Shown here: positions 25,808-35,196 of the stretch, piece by piece
How the letters are laid out: each line of letters begins with the position of its first letter
How positions within the stretch are numbered: the stretch's first letter is position 1
Assembly: GCF_000020125.1 (NCBI RefSeq)
Contig: NC_010676.1
Coordinates: 3,348,001-3,412,000, forward strand
Reading direction: 5' to 3'
DNA: 64,000 bases
Source: Paraburkholderia phytofirmans PsJN
Lineage (GTDB): Bacteria; Pseudomonadota; Gammaproteobacteria; Burkholderiales; Burkholderiaceae
Made by a program: the position numbers and the translations under genes
Notes under the pieces: generated by a model
Database searches by the model: none
What the model saw: only the letters and a program-made list of their open reading frames with translations
What the model was told of the DNA's origin: nothing

Positions 25808-26548
25808 ATGTCAGACACGCCCATCCAGGTTTTACTGGTCGACGACGACGCCGACCTTCGCGACCTGCTCCGAACTTTCTTCCAGCAGCGCGGCATCGAG
25901 ATGTCGGTACTGCACGACGCCAATCACCTGGCTCGCCGGCTCGAACGCGAGCGCCCGTCCATCATCGTGCTCGATCTGATGATGCCGGGCATCGACGGAC
26001 TCAGCGCGCTCAAGCAATTGCGCGCCAACGGCGACACGATTCCCGTGATCATGCTGACCGCGCGCGCCGACGGCGTGGATCGCGTGGTCGGTCTCGAACT
26101 CGGCGCCGACGACTATCTCGGCAAGCCGTTCATGCCGCAGGAATTGCTCGCACGCATTCATGCCGTGCTGCGCCGGCATGCGCAACCGGCGCCTGCCGCG
26201 GCAGCGCCGGTCGAGAAGCGCGAGCCGTTGCGCTTCGGCCGCTTCCGGCTCGATTTCGCGAGCCGTACGCTGTTTCGCGACGACGAGCCGCTCAAGCTGA
26301 CCGGTAGTGAATACGCGTTGCTTGAAGTGCTCGCCCTGCATCCAATGGAAACACTGTCGCGCTCGAAGCTCGTCGATCTGCTGCACGGCCCGTATTCGGA
26401 AGTGACCGAACGCGGTATCGACGTGCCGGTGTGGCGCCTGCGCCGTCTGCTCGAAGAGGATCCGGCCAATCCGCGCCTGATTCAGACCCTACGCGGCACC
26501 GGCTACATGTTCGTGCCAGGCGGCAGTGACGATGACCAATCCCTTTAA
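25808..26548 (+). CDS. OmpR-family response regulator next to efflux operon
   Basis: 246 residues from the ATG at 25808, where the receiver starts; the frame runs 19 codons further upstream. The receiver is complete: VLLVDDDADLRDL, acceptor Asp56 in IIVLDLMMPG, and Lys in YLGKPFMP. The winged helix at the C-terminus (LTGSEYALLEVL, then GIDVPVWRLRRLLEEDPANPRLIQTLRGTGYMF) binds DNA. It overlaps the kinase gene by 23 bp and is divergent from the RND efflux operon, so it likely controls that operon. Confidence 0.9.
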   Translation: MSDTPIQVLLVDDDADLRDLLRTFFQQRGIEMSVLHDANHLARRLERERPSIIVLDLMMPGIDGLSALKQLRANGDTIPVIMLTARADGVDRVVGLELGADDYLGKPFMPQELLARIHAVLRRHAQPAPAAAAPVEKREPLRFGRFRLDFASRTLFRDDEPLKLTGSEYALLEVLALHPMETLSRSKLVDLLHGPYSEVTERGIDVPVWRLRRLLEEDPANPRLIQTLRGTGYMFVPGGSDDDQSL

Positions 26549-27779
26549 CACACTGTTTGGCCGGCTCTCGTTGATGACGGTGAGCCTGATCGTGCTGGTG
26601 CACATCACCGCCCTGCTGCTCGTGGACCGTGAGCGCGGGCAGATCGATACGGGGCACGCGCGGCAGGCGCTGCTTCTGGCGGTGCAGGCCGAACACGACG
26701 GCGCACTGGCCGCGTCGCACGTTTCGGCGATACTCGGCGTGTCGTATGTCAAGGCGGGCGATGTGATCGCGGCGGGCTGTCCCGCGCCATGTGAGAACAC
26801 GTCGGGTCCATTCGAACGCGACCTGCGCGCGAAGTTGCCGACCGGCAGCCAGGTGGTGGCCGACGCCGATGACGGCACGGTGTGGGTGCATTACGCGGGC
26901 TACCCGGACTGGCTCAAACTGCGGAATTCGATGCTGCCCGCACGGCGCTTTCTCGGCGCATCGGCAACGATGCTAGTGCTCGCCGTGATCATCGCGTTGG
27001 TTGGCGCTTGGCATTTGCAGCGGCCCTTACATCGGCTCGCGCTTGCGGCACGCGAATTCCGCATCGACCATCGCGCGCCGGTCGTCGAGGCGAGCGGTCC
27101 GCGCGAGTTGAAGGAATTGATCGGCGACTTCAACCAGATGGTGCATGAGCTCGCGCAGGCCGGCCAGGAACGCGCGGTGATGCTCGCTGGCGTGGCGCAC
27201 GATTTGCGCGCGCCGATTACGCGCATGCAGGTGCGCGCCGATCTGCTGCCCGACGAAGCGAACCGTCGCGGCTTTTTGCGCGATGCGGAGTCGTTGTCGC
27301 GCATCGTCACGCAGTTTCTGGATTTTGCGCGCGAGACCGCGGACTCCTCGCCGCGTACCAATGTCGACGCGCATTGCCGCCGTCATTACGGCGACAGTCT
27401 CGCCGACGATGCACTCGTGCGTCTGAATCTGCATGCCGGCGACGGGTTCGAGTTGCCGCTCGTCGACCTCGACCGGATTCTGACGAACCTGATCGAGAAC
27501 GCGCTCACGTATGGCGAACCGGCGGTGGAAATCTCGACGTCGCGGCATAACGGCCGCTTTACGCTCGAGGTGCGCGATCACGGCGGCGGCATTCCCGGCG
27601 GTCAGCTCGACCGCGCGCTGCAGCCCTTTGTGCGGCTCGACGAAGCACGCAGCGGCGATGCGCATTGTGGCTTGGGCCTTGCGATCGTTCGTCGTCTGGT
27701 GCGCTATAACAGCGGCGCTTTTCATGCGGATAATGCGGCCGACGGCGGGTTCGTGGTGTCGATGACGTTTCCGGCATAG
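26526..27779 (+). CDS. EnvZ-type sensor histidine kinase
   Basis: 417 residues. TM1 (about 15-38) and TM2 (about 138-160) enclose a periplasmic domain of about 100 residues, followed by HAMP, the phosphorylated His in MLAGVAHDLRAPITRMQ, and the ATPase (N box ILTNLIENALTYGEP, G1 RDHGGGIPGG, G2 GDAHCGLGLAIVRRLV). It is the partner of the overlapping OmpR-type gene. The signal is unknown, possibly envelope stress or pump substrates given the divergent RND operon. A second Met two codons in is an equally good start. Confidence 0.9.
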   Translation: MTMTNPFNTLFGRLSLMTVSLIVLVHITALLLVDRERGQIDTGHARQALLLAVQAEHDGALAASHVSAILGVSYVKAGDVIAAGCPAPCENTSGPFERDLRAKLPTGSQVVADADDGTVWVHYAGYPDWLKLRNSMLPARRFLGASATMLVLAVIIALVGAWHLQRPLHRLALAAREFRIDHRAPVVEASGPRELKELIGDFNQMVHELAQAGQERAVMLAGVAHDLRAPITRMQVRADLLPDEANRRGFLRDAESLSRIVTQFLDFARETADSSPRTNVDAHCRRHYGDSLADDALVRLNLHAGDGFELPLVDLDRILTNLIENALTYGEPAVEISTSRHNGRFTLEVRDHGGGIPGGQLDRALQPFVRLDEARSGDAHCGLGLAIVRRLVRYNSGAFHADNAADGGFVVSMTFPA

Positions 27780-27852
27780 TTGCTCGCGTAGTTGCGTAGA
27801 CGAGTTGTTCGCACGATTGCCGTGCGTGAATTCAACGCGCGGCGTGCAACGG

Positions 27853-28038
27853 TCAGGCTCGAGCGGCGTTGCCGGGAACGACGATCGCGCCATGAGGCCC
27901 ATCTCCCCCACCGGGGCCGCCGCCGGGACCACCGTGACCTGGACCGCCGCCGCCCCAACCCGGCGGCGGTCCCCACCAGCATCCGCTCAAGGTTGCGCTC
28001 AAAGCGGCCAGCGTCGCGATTGCCAATAACTTCTTCAT
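27853..28038 (-). CDS. Small Gly/Pro-rich lipoprotein
   Basis: 61 residues from the ATG at 28038, after an AAGGGAGAAAGC-type ribosome site. The signal peptide KKLLAIATLAALSATLSGC ends in a lipobox Cys. The mature part is nearly all Gly, Pro, Trp and His (WWGPPPGWGGGGPGHGGPGG) and has no fold I recognise. Many Burkholderiales carry similar tiny lipoproteins; function unknown. The stop faces the kinase gene (convergent). The region 28039-28390 upstream shows nothing beyond its presumed promoter. Confidence 0.65.
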   Translation of the reverse strand: MKKLLAIATLAALSATLSGCWWGPPPGWGGGGPGHGGPGGGPGGGDGPHGAIVVPGNAARA

Positions 28039-28390
28039 GCTTTCTCCCTTCGATGAGTCTATGGTCACGTCACGTCGTGGTCCGTGCCTGGAGTGACGAC
28101 GTTGCGTGTCATGCGCAACTTATCAAGCCGCGAAAGATCTTGTTTTACGAAGCCGTTACAAGCTCGGCGGTAAATGGCGCTTGCCGCGAAACGCGTGAGC
28201 GGGCGTGTCGCCCGATGGCGCGGACGACGCGGCTTTTTGCAGCGTCGCGCGGGCGAGCTGATACGTTCACGCTTTGTTTGTATATGGAAGACGATGTAAG
28301 CAGATGGGCGGTATCGACGCAGCGTCGATGCGCTTCGAGGTGAGGCGCCTCGGCGTTTGATGCATCACCGTTGGCGCTATGAATAGAACT

Positions 28391-28726
28391 CCCTGGAAAT
28401 CCTCACCTTATCTTCGGTGCGAACTCAGCGCGACGATGACTCACCTCCTGGAATCGCTCACCTTTTGCCGCGTTATCTCCTGGAACGGCTCACCTTGACG
28501 TCTTTTGTTTATGATTAAGGGTGCGGCTCACGCTCCTGGGACTGCTCACCTCTGTGCGAGTTTGAGCTGTTCGCCTCCTGGAAAGCTTCACCGTTGAACG
28601 TCATGAAGTGATCTCCTGGAATTCCTCACCTTTGATCGTAGTGGTGCCGTCTCCTGGAATTCCTCACCATTCACCGTGCGGCGCTATCTCCTGGAATTCC
28701 TCACCATCCTGGAACGGCTCACCTCA
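28391..28726 (+). repeat. Array of nine variant 20-bp repeats (TCCTGGAA type)
   Basis: Nine same-direction copies: 28391-28410 (first base C), 28446-28465, 28478-28497, 28534-28553, 28576-28595, 28614-28633, 28652-28671, 28689-28708 and 28707-28726. Consensus TCCTGGAATTCCTCACCTTT; compared with the other clusters the left half is TCCTGGAA in place of TCCCGAAA. Start-to-start distances are 55, 32, 56, 42, 38, 38, 37 and 18 bp; the last two overlap by two bases. The final copy overlaps the stop codon of the small gene at 28724. This is the densest plus-strand cluster of the family. Confidence 0.9.
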
Positions 28727-28975
28727 ACGAGCGACCCTATCGGCAAGCCAAACGACTGCTTTGACCGCGGCGTCCAGTGCTTCTTTCTTCGAAGCAAACA
28801 CAGCACCCGAATAGTATTGGACTGGCGTCCAGGCTCCGCCGTCTTCAACATCGCGGCGAAACTCTTCAAATCCGTAGGTGCTGTCCGAACGCAGGAACAG
28901 ATCCACGCACCGGTCGTGCTCATCGTTTTCGATGCTGTCGAACACCAGCGAAGACTTATCGATACGTGATGACAT
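28724..28975 (-). CDS. Small hypothetical protein
   Basis: 83 residues from the ATG at 28975, chosen because GGAG lies about 8 bases before it; an in-frame ATG 10 codons upstream is possible. The chain is acidic in the middle (SIENDEHDRCVDLFLRSDS) and ends in a likely helix (KKEALDAAVKAVVWLADRVA). No family recognised. The stop codon lies inside the last copy of the TCCTGGAA repeat array. The spacer upstream (28976-29317) shows only a weak 6-bp inverted repeat (CCTATC/GATAGG at 29210-29234). Confidence 0.55.
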   Translation of the reverse strand: MSSRIDKSSLVFDSIENDEHDRCVDLFLRSDSTYGFEEFRRDVEDGGAWTPVQYYSGAVFASKKEALDAAVKAVVWLADRVAR

Positions 28976-29317
28976 TTCGAATCTCCACGCGTAGACCGGG
29001 TCCACGTTTCGTCGTTATCGGACTTACCCATCAGGATGCTATCACCGCAGGCGATCCGCTGTTTTCACCGTCTAGCTGGAGTTGCACGCGCGGTTTTTGG
29101 CCACCCGTCGACCATTCGTAATCGGCCTTTCTTGGTGCCGGTATGACAGGAGACCGGCCATGGGCCACGCTTCGTCCCATTGTTCGGTTTGTAGCAACTG
29201 TGATTTCACCCTATCGGCATAGAAAAAAGATAGGCGCCATCTAAACTGCATCTTGTCAGCAGCGCGCGTCTCACCCGATTCGCGGTGCTCCTAAAAAAAT
29301 CGCATTGGAGGTTCATC

Positions 29318-29593
29318 ATGAAAAGCAAACTTCTTGCAGCCTTGCTCGTCGCAGCTACCACTGCTTTCGCTGCTCCGGCATATGCCAGCGGCTACGGCCC
29401 GGCGCCTTCGTATCGTCCGTCGGTTGGCGCTCCGGCTTCGCAGCGCGGCCAAAGCGCGCAAACCGTCGCAGCAGAACGCAACGACGCAGTCGGTTCAGTC
29501 AATAGCTCGTACGGTGGCGTCGTGACGTCGTCTTCGGAATCCGGCAGCCGTCAACCGGACCAGTCTTTTGGCCGCGTGTACGCAGGTCACTAA
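29318..29593 (+). CDS. Small secreted protein
   Basis: 91 residues from the ATG at 29318, preceded by a strong ribosome site (TTGGAGG). A Sec signal peptide (KSKLLAALLVAATTAFAAPAYA) is cut after AYA. The mature part is polar and disordered-looking, rich in Ser, Gly, Gln and Pro, ending QSFGRVYAGH. It resembles the short exported DUF4148-like proteins common in Burkholderia, though the match is loose. Periplasmic or secreted; function unknown. The superinfection-immunity-like gene starts 43 bp downstream on the same strand. Confidence 0.65.
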   Translation: MKSKLLAALLVAATTAFAAPAYASGYGPAPSYRPSVGAPASQRGQSAQTVAAERNDAVGSVNSSYGGVVTSSSESGSRQPDQSFGRVYAGH

Positions 29594-29636
29594 TCTGAAG
29601 GTCGTGTGCGTAGCAAGGCGGTAGCGAGGTGTCGAA

Positions 29637-29993
29637 ATGTTGAAGATTATCGAAGGTGCAGCGGTTCTGAGTGCGCTGATGCTGTATCTGGCGCCCGCAA
29701 TGATTGCGGACGCCAGAGAACGGAAAGACGCCTTTGCGGTGACCATGGTGAACATCCTGCTCGGATGGACGGTGATCGGTTGGTTCGCTGCGCTGATCTG
29801 GGCGCGGCATCCTGTGACCGATCGTCGTCTGAAGCATTTCGCCAAGCGGGCGCAGCGCGCGGTGGCGCGAGTCACTATTGATTCAATCGTTACGCGGGCC
29901 GAGTGTCGTGGTAGTTCGATCCCGGCGTTAAATCCGCGTGTGGTGCCGATCGTTGCACGCATTGCTGCGAGCAGTAGTCGGCGGAAAATTTAG
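29637..29993 (+). CDS. Superinfection-immunity-like membrane protein
   Basis: 118 residues. Two hydrophobic segments (LKIIEGAAVLSALMLYLAPA and AVTMVNILLGWTVIGWFAAL) flank a short basic loop (DARERKD). The block 'FxxxxxNxxLGWTVIGWxxAxxWA' is the hallmark of the superinfection immunity family, named after a T4 membrane protein that blocks later phage DNA entry. Most chromosomal members have no known phage role, so defence is only a possibility. The basic C-terminal tail of about 50 residues is longer than the family core. Confidence 0.7.
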   Translation: MLKIIEGAAVLSALMLYLAPAMIADARERKDAFAVTMVNILLGWTVIGWFAALIWARHPVTDRRLKHFAKRAQRAVARVTIDSIVTRAECRGSSIPALNPRVVPIVARIAASSSRRKI

Positions 29994-30056
29994 CTCGGCT
30001 GCTGATTGCTTGGCGTTTTCGGATGACCGCAAGCTATCGGGGTATCGACAGTTCGT

Positions 30057-30575
30057 TTAGAACTTCACCTTCAACTGAAAGCCAATGGTGAACGGAAGGT
30101 CATCCGATGGAATTGGCGGAATCACGATGAAGTTCGCGCCGACGCGCTTGTACTCGACCATCACGATCGGCGCGACCACCGGGCCGATCGTGTGGTCGCG
30201 GCCCAAGCCCCAGTTGCCGTAGTTATAGCCCGAGATAATCCCGCCGATGGCCGCGATCCGCACAATGCCCCAGTGCGCGAATTCCGGCGCCCATACCCCG
30301 CCACCGTAGTAGGAAGGCCGGCGCAACGAGTTGCGAAAGCCGCCGGCAGTCAATGCCCATTGGTTATTGAGCCAGCATTCGACGCCGAGGCCCGGGTTGA
30401 ACTGCTCGAAATGCGTGTTCGGGTCGGGGTTGATGTGATACGAACCCAGCATGGCGTCGACCCATACGCCGCCCTCACACCAGTTGCCGGCATGCGCGGC
30501 GGATGCAGCGGCGAAGCTGGCAACGAGCGCCGCTGCGGTCCGCCGGATATTCTTGTTGATCTGCCGAAAATGCAT
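30057..30575 (-). CDS. Probable small outer-membrane beta-barrel protein
   Basis: 172 residues with a Sec signal peptide (residues 1-29, ending ASAAHA). The mature chain alternates short amphipathic strands with Gly, Tyr and Trp turns (VWVDAMLGSYHIN, LGVECWLNNQWALTAGGFRN) and ends in a strand finishing VKF, an aromatic terminal residue as expected for barrel assembly signals. Size would suit an eight-stranded barrel. There is some resemblance to PagP-like or phage-encoded outer-membrane proteins but no catalytic motif; function unknown. No close operon partner. Confidence 0.5.
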   Translation of the reverse strand: MHFRQINKNIRRTAAALVASFAAASAAHAGNWCEGGVWVDAMLGSYHINPDPNTHFEQFNPGLGVECWLNNQWALTAGGFRNSLRRPSYYGGGVWAPEFAHWGIVRIAAIGGIISGYNYGNWGLGRDHTIGPVVAPIVMVEYKRVGANFIVIPPIPSDDLPFTIGFQLKVKF

Positions 30576-30787
30576 GTCCTCTCCGCCACCGGTCGAGCGC
30601 CGGCGTCATCTATGTTCTGGGTATGCTTACTTGCCGTCCGTCGCGCACTGTACCTCAAGCCGCACAGGCGGTGTTGAGGACACGCTCGGACGCGCGGGCA
30701 CAAGACGTGCCGGCAGCGCAGACACAACAGTAACGGAGAACCGATGGCAGAGCGGTGAACGCGCATCACGCGTTCGTCCGCTGAGGG

Positions 30788-31267
30788 TCAAAGACCGAGA
30801 TCGGACAGGCTCGGATGGTCGTCGGGGCGGCGGCCGAGCGGCCAGTGATAGAGACGGTCGGCTTCGCGGATCGGCATATCGTTGATGCTTGCGTGACGGT
30901 GCGCCATCAGCCCGTGCTCGTCGAATTCCCAGTTCTCGTTGCCGTACGAGCGGAACCAGTTGTTCGAATCGTCGTGCCATTCATAGGCAAAACGCACGGC
31001 GATGCGGTTATCGGTGAACGCCCACAGTTCCTTGATCAAACGGTAATCGAGTTCTCTCGCCCATTTACGGCGCAACAAGCCGACAATCTCCGCGCGACCC
31101 TTCGTGAATTCGGCGCGATTGCGCCAGACGCTATCGACGGTGTAGGCGAGCGACACGCGCTCGGGGTCGCGGGTATTCCAGCCGTCTTCGGCGGCACGCA
31201 CTTTCTGGATCGCGGTTTCGCGTGTGAAGGGCGGCAGCGGCGGGCGGGTTTCAATTGTGTCGGCCAT
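30788..31267 (-). CDS. DUF1348 NTF2-like protein
   Basis: 159 residues. The sequence matches the DUF1348 branch of the NTF2-like/SnoaL fold: [40 protein letters not shown], and [25 protein letters not shown]. This fold holds a small-molecule cavity in enzymes and binding proteins; substrate unknown. It follows the TetR regulator by 13 bp on the same strand, so both are probably in one transcript and the regulator may control it. Confidence 0.85.
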   Translation of the reverse strand: MADTIETRPPLPPFTRETAIQKVRAAEDGWNTRDPERVSLAYTVDSVWRNRAEFTKGRAEIVGLLRRKWARELDYRLIKELWAFTDNRIAVRFAYEWHDDSNNWFRSYGNENWEFDEHGLMAHRHASINDMPIREADRLYHWPLGRRPDDHPSLSDLGL

Positions 31268-31280
31268 GATAATTCCTCAG

Positions 31281-31946
31281 TCAGGTTGCGGTTCGCCGGG
31301 ATGGCGGTCGTTTGCTTGGCGGTATGCCTGGCTCGCACGCACACTGCGCGTCGAGCAGGACTTGGGCTGCAGCTTGCGCGTCTAGTGCGGCGTCGGGCTC
31401 GCCGCTCACCAGCGCCACGGCAATGGCGCCATCGAGCAGGATCAGCCATTGACGCGATAGGCGCGCCGCGCGGCGGGTGTCGAGTTCCGACTCCGCCGCG
31501 AATGCATCGCATTCGGTTCGCACGAACGCCAGCAGGCGTTCCTTGTGATGGCGCGCGACGATCCGGATCGGGTCGTCCGCGGAGGCAATCTCACCGGATG
31601 CATTCAGAAACGCGCAACCGTGAAAATCCTCCGATGCAAACCATTCGCGCAGCACTTCGAACATGCCGAGCAGGCGTTTTCGCGCCGTCTTGCCATGCCG
31701 TTGCGTGCCGGCGATGAACCAGTTCATCCAGCGCTCATCGCGCCGGTCGAGCGCGGCCGCAACGAGCGCATCTTTCGATTCGAAATGCGTGTAAAAGCTT
31801 TTGCGCGCCGTGCCGGACTGCTTGACGATCGCGTCCACGCCCGTTGCGTGAATGCCGCCGGCGTAGATCAGCGCCTCAGCCGCGTCCAGCAGCCGCTCGC
31901 GCGCGCTGCCGGGTGTGACCGATTGAGTTTGAGTTTCGATAGCCAT
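31281..31946 (-). CDS. TetR-family transcriptional regulator
   Basis: 221 residues. The N-terminal helix-turn-helix is typical (ARERLLDAAEALIYAGGIHATGVDAIVKQSGTARKSFYTHFESKDALVAAAL, read in pieces over residues 14-65). The C-terminal ligand domain contains MLFEVLREWF-like helices and a Cys-bearing GCAFLNASGEIA block, seen in the YcdC/AefR-like branch. It likely represses its own transcript, which includes the NTF2-like gene. The YceI gene starts divergently 108 bp away and may share control. Confidence 0.88.
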   Translation of the reverse strand: MAIETQTQSVTPGSARERLLDAAEALIYAGGIHATGVDAIVKQSGTARKSFYTHFESKDALVAAALDRRDERWMNWFIAGTQRHGKTARKRLLGMFEVLREWFASEDFHGCAFLNASGEIASADDPIRIVARHHKERLLAFVRTECDAFAAESELDTRRAARLSRQWLILLDGAIAVALVSGEPDAALDAQAAAQVLLDAQCACEPGIPPSKRPPSRRTAT

Positions 31947-32054
31947 GTACGAAGAGTAGAACGATCATTCTCCCTCGTCAAGTCTTTTGCGTTTTTGCAG
32001 CGGGAAGGTGCGACCTGCTATCTTGTGCACGATCGGTCAACGGGAACGAACTTC

Positions 32055-32705
32055 ATGAGCACACTGACTCTTCGCGCCACGATCGCGCGCGCCATGCTCA
32101 GCGCAACGCTACTGACGGCGATGGCCTGCACGCCTGTGCAGGTGCTTACGCATACGGTCAGCCAGAACGAGACGCGCGTGCCGCCTGGCCGCTACGAAAT
32201 CGATCCGGATCACTGCAGCATTACCTTCGACATCGATCACTTCAAGTATTCACGCTTCACGGCGCGCTTCGATCGCAAGAAGGGGGAACTCGACTGGAAC
32301 GAAGGCGGCCTGGACAAGAGCACGACGTCGGTGACGATCGACGCCGCGAGCATCGATACGAATGTGCCGTTGCTGGACAAGATGGTGAAGAGCGGCAACA
32401 TGCTCGACGTGGAGCGCTATCCGGAGATTCGCTTCGTCAGCACGCGTTTTGAACGCACCGGTGAATCGCGCGGCACGTTGACTGGCGATCTGACCATTCG
32501 CGGCGTCACGCAGCCGGTCATGCTCGACGTCACTTTCAACGGTTTTGCCCCCGATCCGCTCACGAAAAAAGACACGCTCGGCTTTTCCGCCGAGGGCCAT
32601 TTCAGTCGCGCGAAGTTTGGTTTGGCGACGTGGTATCCGGCCGTTGGTGATGATATTCATGTGCGCATTCAGGCCGAGTTCGTTAAAACGCCCGCAGGCG
32701 GGTGA
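32055..32705 (+). CDS. YceI-family lipoprotein
   Basis: 216 residues from the ATG at 32055. The signal peptide ends in a lipobox (LLTAMAC), which most YceI proteins lack. The mature part is the YceI lipocalin-like barrel: GRYEIDPDHCSITFDIDHFKYSRFTARF, SVTIDAASIDTN, HFSRAKFGLATWYPAVGDDI. YceI proteins bind isoprenoid lipids such as polyisoprenyl chains in the periplasm. Divergent from the TetR gene. The 3' end overlaps one arm of a hairpin. Confidence 0.85.
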   Translation: MSTLTLRATIARAMLSATLLTAMACTPVQVLTHTVSQNETRVPPGRYEIDPDHCSITFDIDHFKYSRFTARFDRKKGELDWNEGGLDKSTTSVTIDAASIDTNVPLLDKMVKSGNMLDVERYPEIRFVSTRFERTGESRGTLTGDLTIRGVTQPVMLDVTFNGFAPDPLTKKDTLGFSAEGHFSRAKFGLATWYPAVGDDIHVRIQAEFVKTPAGG

Positions 32706-32722
32706 GCGCGGTGCGGGCGTTT
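32686..32722 (+). terminator. Hairpin at the end of the YceI gene
   Basis: AAACGCCCGC (32686-32695) pairs perfectly with GCGGGCGTTT (32713-32722) across a 17-base loop. One arm is in the last codons of the YceI gene. No long T run follows, so termination efficiency is uncertain; it may serve both convergent genes. Confidence 0.45.
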
Positions 32723-32802
32723 GGAACCAGGCGTTTGCGCTGTGCGCGCGTTGCTACGATTGCGCGCTTCAGGCACGTTCAGCACGTTCGGTACGTGCTA
32801 AC

Positions 32803-33834
32803 TCACGCGGCTGTCCAGTCGAGAATGACCTTGCCGCTCTCGCCGGAGAGCATTGTGGCGAACGCTTCCTGATAATCGTCGACCTTGAAATGGTGCGTGA
32901 GGATCGGTGAGAGATCCAGACCGCTTTGCAGCATCGCAACCATCTTGTACCAGGTCTCGAACATCTCGCGCCCATAAATGCCCTTGATTTCGAGGCCTTT
33001 AAAGATCACCTGGGTCCAGTCGATCGCCGTCTGCGCGGGCGGAATGCCGAGCAGCGCAATCTTGCCGCCGTGGTTCATCGCTTCGAGCATGCTAGTAAAG
33101 GCGCTCGGCACGCCTGACATTTCCAGCCCAACGTCGAAACCTTCGGTCATGTGCAGGTCCGCCATCACGTCGCGCAACGATTCGCGCGAGACATTGACCG
33201 CGCGCGTCGCGCCCATTTTGCGCGCGAGTTCGAGGCGATAGTCGTTGACGTCGGTAATCACGACATTGCGCGCGCCGACGTGTTTCGCGATCGCCACCGC
33301 CATGATGCCGATGGGTCCGGCGCCGGTAATCAGCACGTCCTCGCCGACCAGATTGAACGACAGCGCAGTGTGCGTGGCGTTGCCGAACGGATCGAAAATT
33401 GCAGCGAGATCGTCGGAAATCTCGGGAGGAATCTTGAAGGCGTTGAAGGCCGGAATCACCAGATACTCGGCAAACGCGCCTTCGCGATTCACGCCGACGC
33501 CCACCGTATTGCGGCACAAATGCCGGCGGCCCGCGCGGCAATTGCGGCAGAAACCGCAGGTGATGTGTCCTTCGCCCGACACGCGATCGCCGATCGCAAA
33601 GCCGCGCACTTCCTGGCCCATTTCGACGATTTCGCCCACGTATTCGTGACCGACGTGCATCGGCACAGGAATCGTTTTTTGCGCCCAGTCGTCCCACTTC
33701 CAGATGTGAATATCGGTGCCGCAAATCGCGGTGCGCGTGATGCGGATCATCACGTCGTTGTGGCCGACTTCAGGTTTCTTGACGTCCGTAAGCGTGAGCC
33801 CGGGAGCGCGTTCGAGTTTTGCCAATGCTTTCAT
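32803..33834 (-). CDS. tdh: L-threonine 3-dehydrogenase
   Basis: 343 residues from the ATG at 33834, equal to the family length. It is a zinc-dependent medium-chain dehydrogenase: catalytic zinc ligands in [16 protein letters not shown] and [12 protein letters not shown], structural zinc Cys in [18 protein letters not shown]-binding [15 protein letters not shown]. It oxidises L-threonine to 2-amino-3-oxobutanoate, which the enzyme of the upstream gene (kbl) splits with CoA. The pair forms one transcript with 13 bp between the genes. Confidence 0.95.
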   Translation of the reverse strand: MKALAKLERAPGLTLTDVKKPEVGHNDVMIRITRTAICGTDIHIWKWDDWAQKTIPVPMHVGHEYVGEIVEMGQEVRGFAIGDRVSGEGHITCGFCRNCRAGRRHLCRNTVGVGVNREGAFAEYLVIPAFNAFKIPPEISDDLAAIFDPFGNATHTALSFNLVGEDVLITGAGPIGIMAVAIAKHVGARNVVITDVNDYRLELARKMGATRAVNVSRESLRDVMADLHMTEGFDVGLEMSGVPSAFTSMLEAMNHGGKIALLGIPPAQTAIDWTQVIFKGLEIKGIYGREMFETWYKMVAMLQSGLDLSPILTHHFKVDDYQEAFATMLSGESGKVILDWTAA

Positions 33835-33847
33835 GTGCGCCTCCGTA

Positions 33848-35047
33848 TTAAATAACGCCGAGTTCGCGGCCGACGCGCGCGAATGCATCCACCGCGCGGT
33901 CGATCTGCTCGGGCGTATGGGCGGCGCTCATCTGCGTGCGAATGCGCGCGCGGCCTTTTGGCACCACCGGGAACGAGAAGCCGATCACGTACACGCCTTC
34001 TTTCAACAGGGCGTCTGCCATTTTCGAGGCGAGTTGCGCGTCGCCGAGCATGACCGGAATGATCGGATGTTCGCCGGGCACGAGCGTGAAGCCGAGCGCG
34101 CTCATCTTGCTGCGGAAGTGCGCGCCGTTTTCGCGCACACGTGCGCGCAGTTGCGCGCCTTCATCGCTTGCCAGCAGTTCAAGTACTTTCAGCGAAGCGG
34201 CGGCAATGCTCGGCGTCAGCGTGTTCGAGAACAGATAGGGACGCGAGCGTTGACGCAGCAACTCAACGATTTCCTTGCGCGCGGCCACATAGCCGCCCGA
34301 TGCGCCGCCCAATGCTTTACCCAGCGTGCCCGTAATGATGTCGACACGCGACAGCACGCCACAATGTTCCGGCGTGCCGCGCCCATGTTCGCCGACAAAA
34401 CCCACTGCGTGCGAATCGTCGACCATCACGAGCGCGCCGTAACGGTCGGCCAGATCGCAGATGCCGGCGAGATTGGCGATGATGCCGTCCATGGAGAACA
34501 CGCCGTCTGTCGCGATCAGTGTGAAGCGCGCGCCGGCGGCCTTCGCTTCGATCAGTTTGGCTTCGAGGTCGGCGAGGTCGTTGTTCTTGTAGCGAAAGCG
34601 CTTCGCCTTGGAAAGCCGCACGCCGTCGATGATGCTCGCGTGGTTCAGTTCGTCACTGATGATTGCGTCGTTTTCGTCGAGCAAAGTTTCGAACAAGCCG
34701 CCGTTTGCGTCGAAGCAGCTCGAGTAGAGGATGCAATCGTCGGTTTGCAAAAACGCGGCGAGCGCGCGCTCGAGATCTTTATGCACGGTTTGCGTGCCGC
34801 AGATGAAACGCACGGACGCCATGCCGAAGCCGTCGTTGTCGAGCCCTTGCTTGGCGGCGTCGATCAGCCGCGCGTCGTCGGCGAGGCCGAGGTAATTGTT
34901 CGCGCAGAAATTCAGCACGTCCGTGCCGTTAGCCAGACGAATGTCGGCCGATTGCGGGCTGGCGATCACGCGCTCGCTCTTGTAAAAGCCGTCAGCGCGA
35001 ATCTGCTCGAGTGTGCCGCGCAGATGGGCGAGATAAAGGTCACGCAT
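33848..35047 (-). CDS. kbl: Glycine C-acetyltransferase (2-amino-3-ketobutyrate CoA ligase)
   Basis: 399 residues from the ATG at 35047, the usual Kbl length. It is an alpha-oxoamine synthase of PLP fold type [14 protein letters not shown] at the N-terminus, [40 protein letters not shown] (PLP-ring Asp and His), and the PLP lysine in [15 protein letters not shown]. It converts 2-amino-3-oxobutanoate and CoA to glycine and acetyl-CoA. First gene of the threonine catabolic pair, divergent from the cupin-type regulator. Confidence 0.95.
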   Translation of the reverse strand: MRDLYLAHLRGTLEQIRADGFYKSERVIASPQSADIRLANGTDVLNFCANNYLGLADDARLIDAAKQGLDNDGFGMASVRFICGTQTVHKDLERALAAFLQTDDCILYSSCFDANGGLFETLLDENDAIISDELNHASIIDGVRLSKAKRFRYKNNDLADLEAKLIEAKAAGARFTLIATDGVFSMDGIIANLAGICDLADRYGALVMVDDSHAVGFVGEHGRGTPEHCGVLSRVDIITGTLGKALGGASGGYVAARKEIVELLRQRSRPYLFSNTLTPSIAAASLKVLELLASDEGAQLRARVRENGAHFRSKMSALGFTLVPGEHPIIPVMLGDAQLASKMADALLKEGVYVIGFSFPVVPKGRARIRTQMSAAHTPEQIDRAVDAFARVGRELGVI

Positions 35048-35196
35048 GAACCAGACTCCTGAGATGGGTGATGGCGCCTGTGTCAGCGTGTTCGGCATGT
35101 GCGACCACGAGGCGGCCTGTTATAGTCGGCTGTCAGTTTTATCGGATATTTTCGTTTTTCCGAACTAAAATCCGGTATGTCGAAAAACTCTAAACG
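35048..35196. promoter_or_regulatory. Divergent kbl / regulator control region
   Basis: 149 bp between divergent starts with an AT-rich part at 35135-35175. TCGGATATTTTCG (35142 on), TTCCGA (35158-35163) and AATCCGG (35169-35175) make imperfect inverted half-sites around TCGGA/TCCGA, a possible operator for the adjacent cupin-type regulator. Confidence 0.4.

Noticed and set aside
29637..29993. Possible phage-defence island around the superinfection-immunity-like gene
   Set aside because: No other phage or defence gene is adjacent, and most chromosomal members of this family have no demonstrated defence function.
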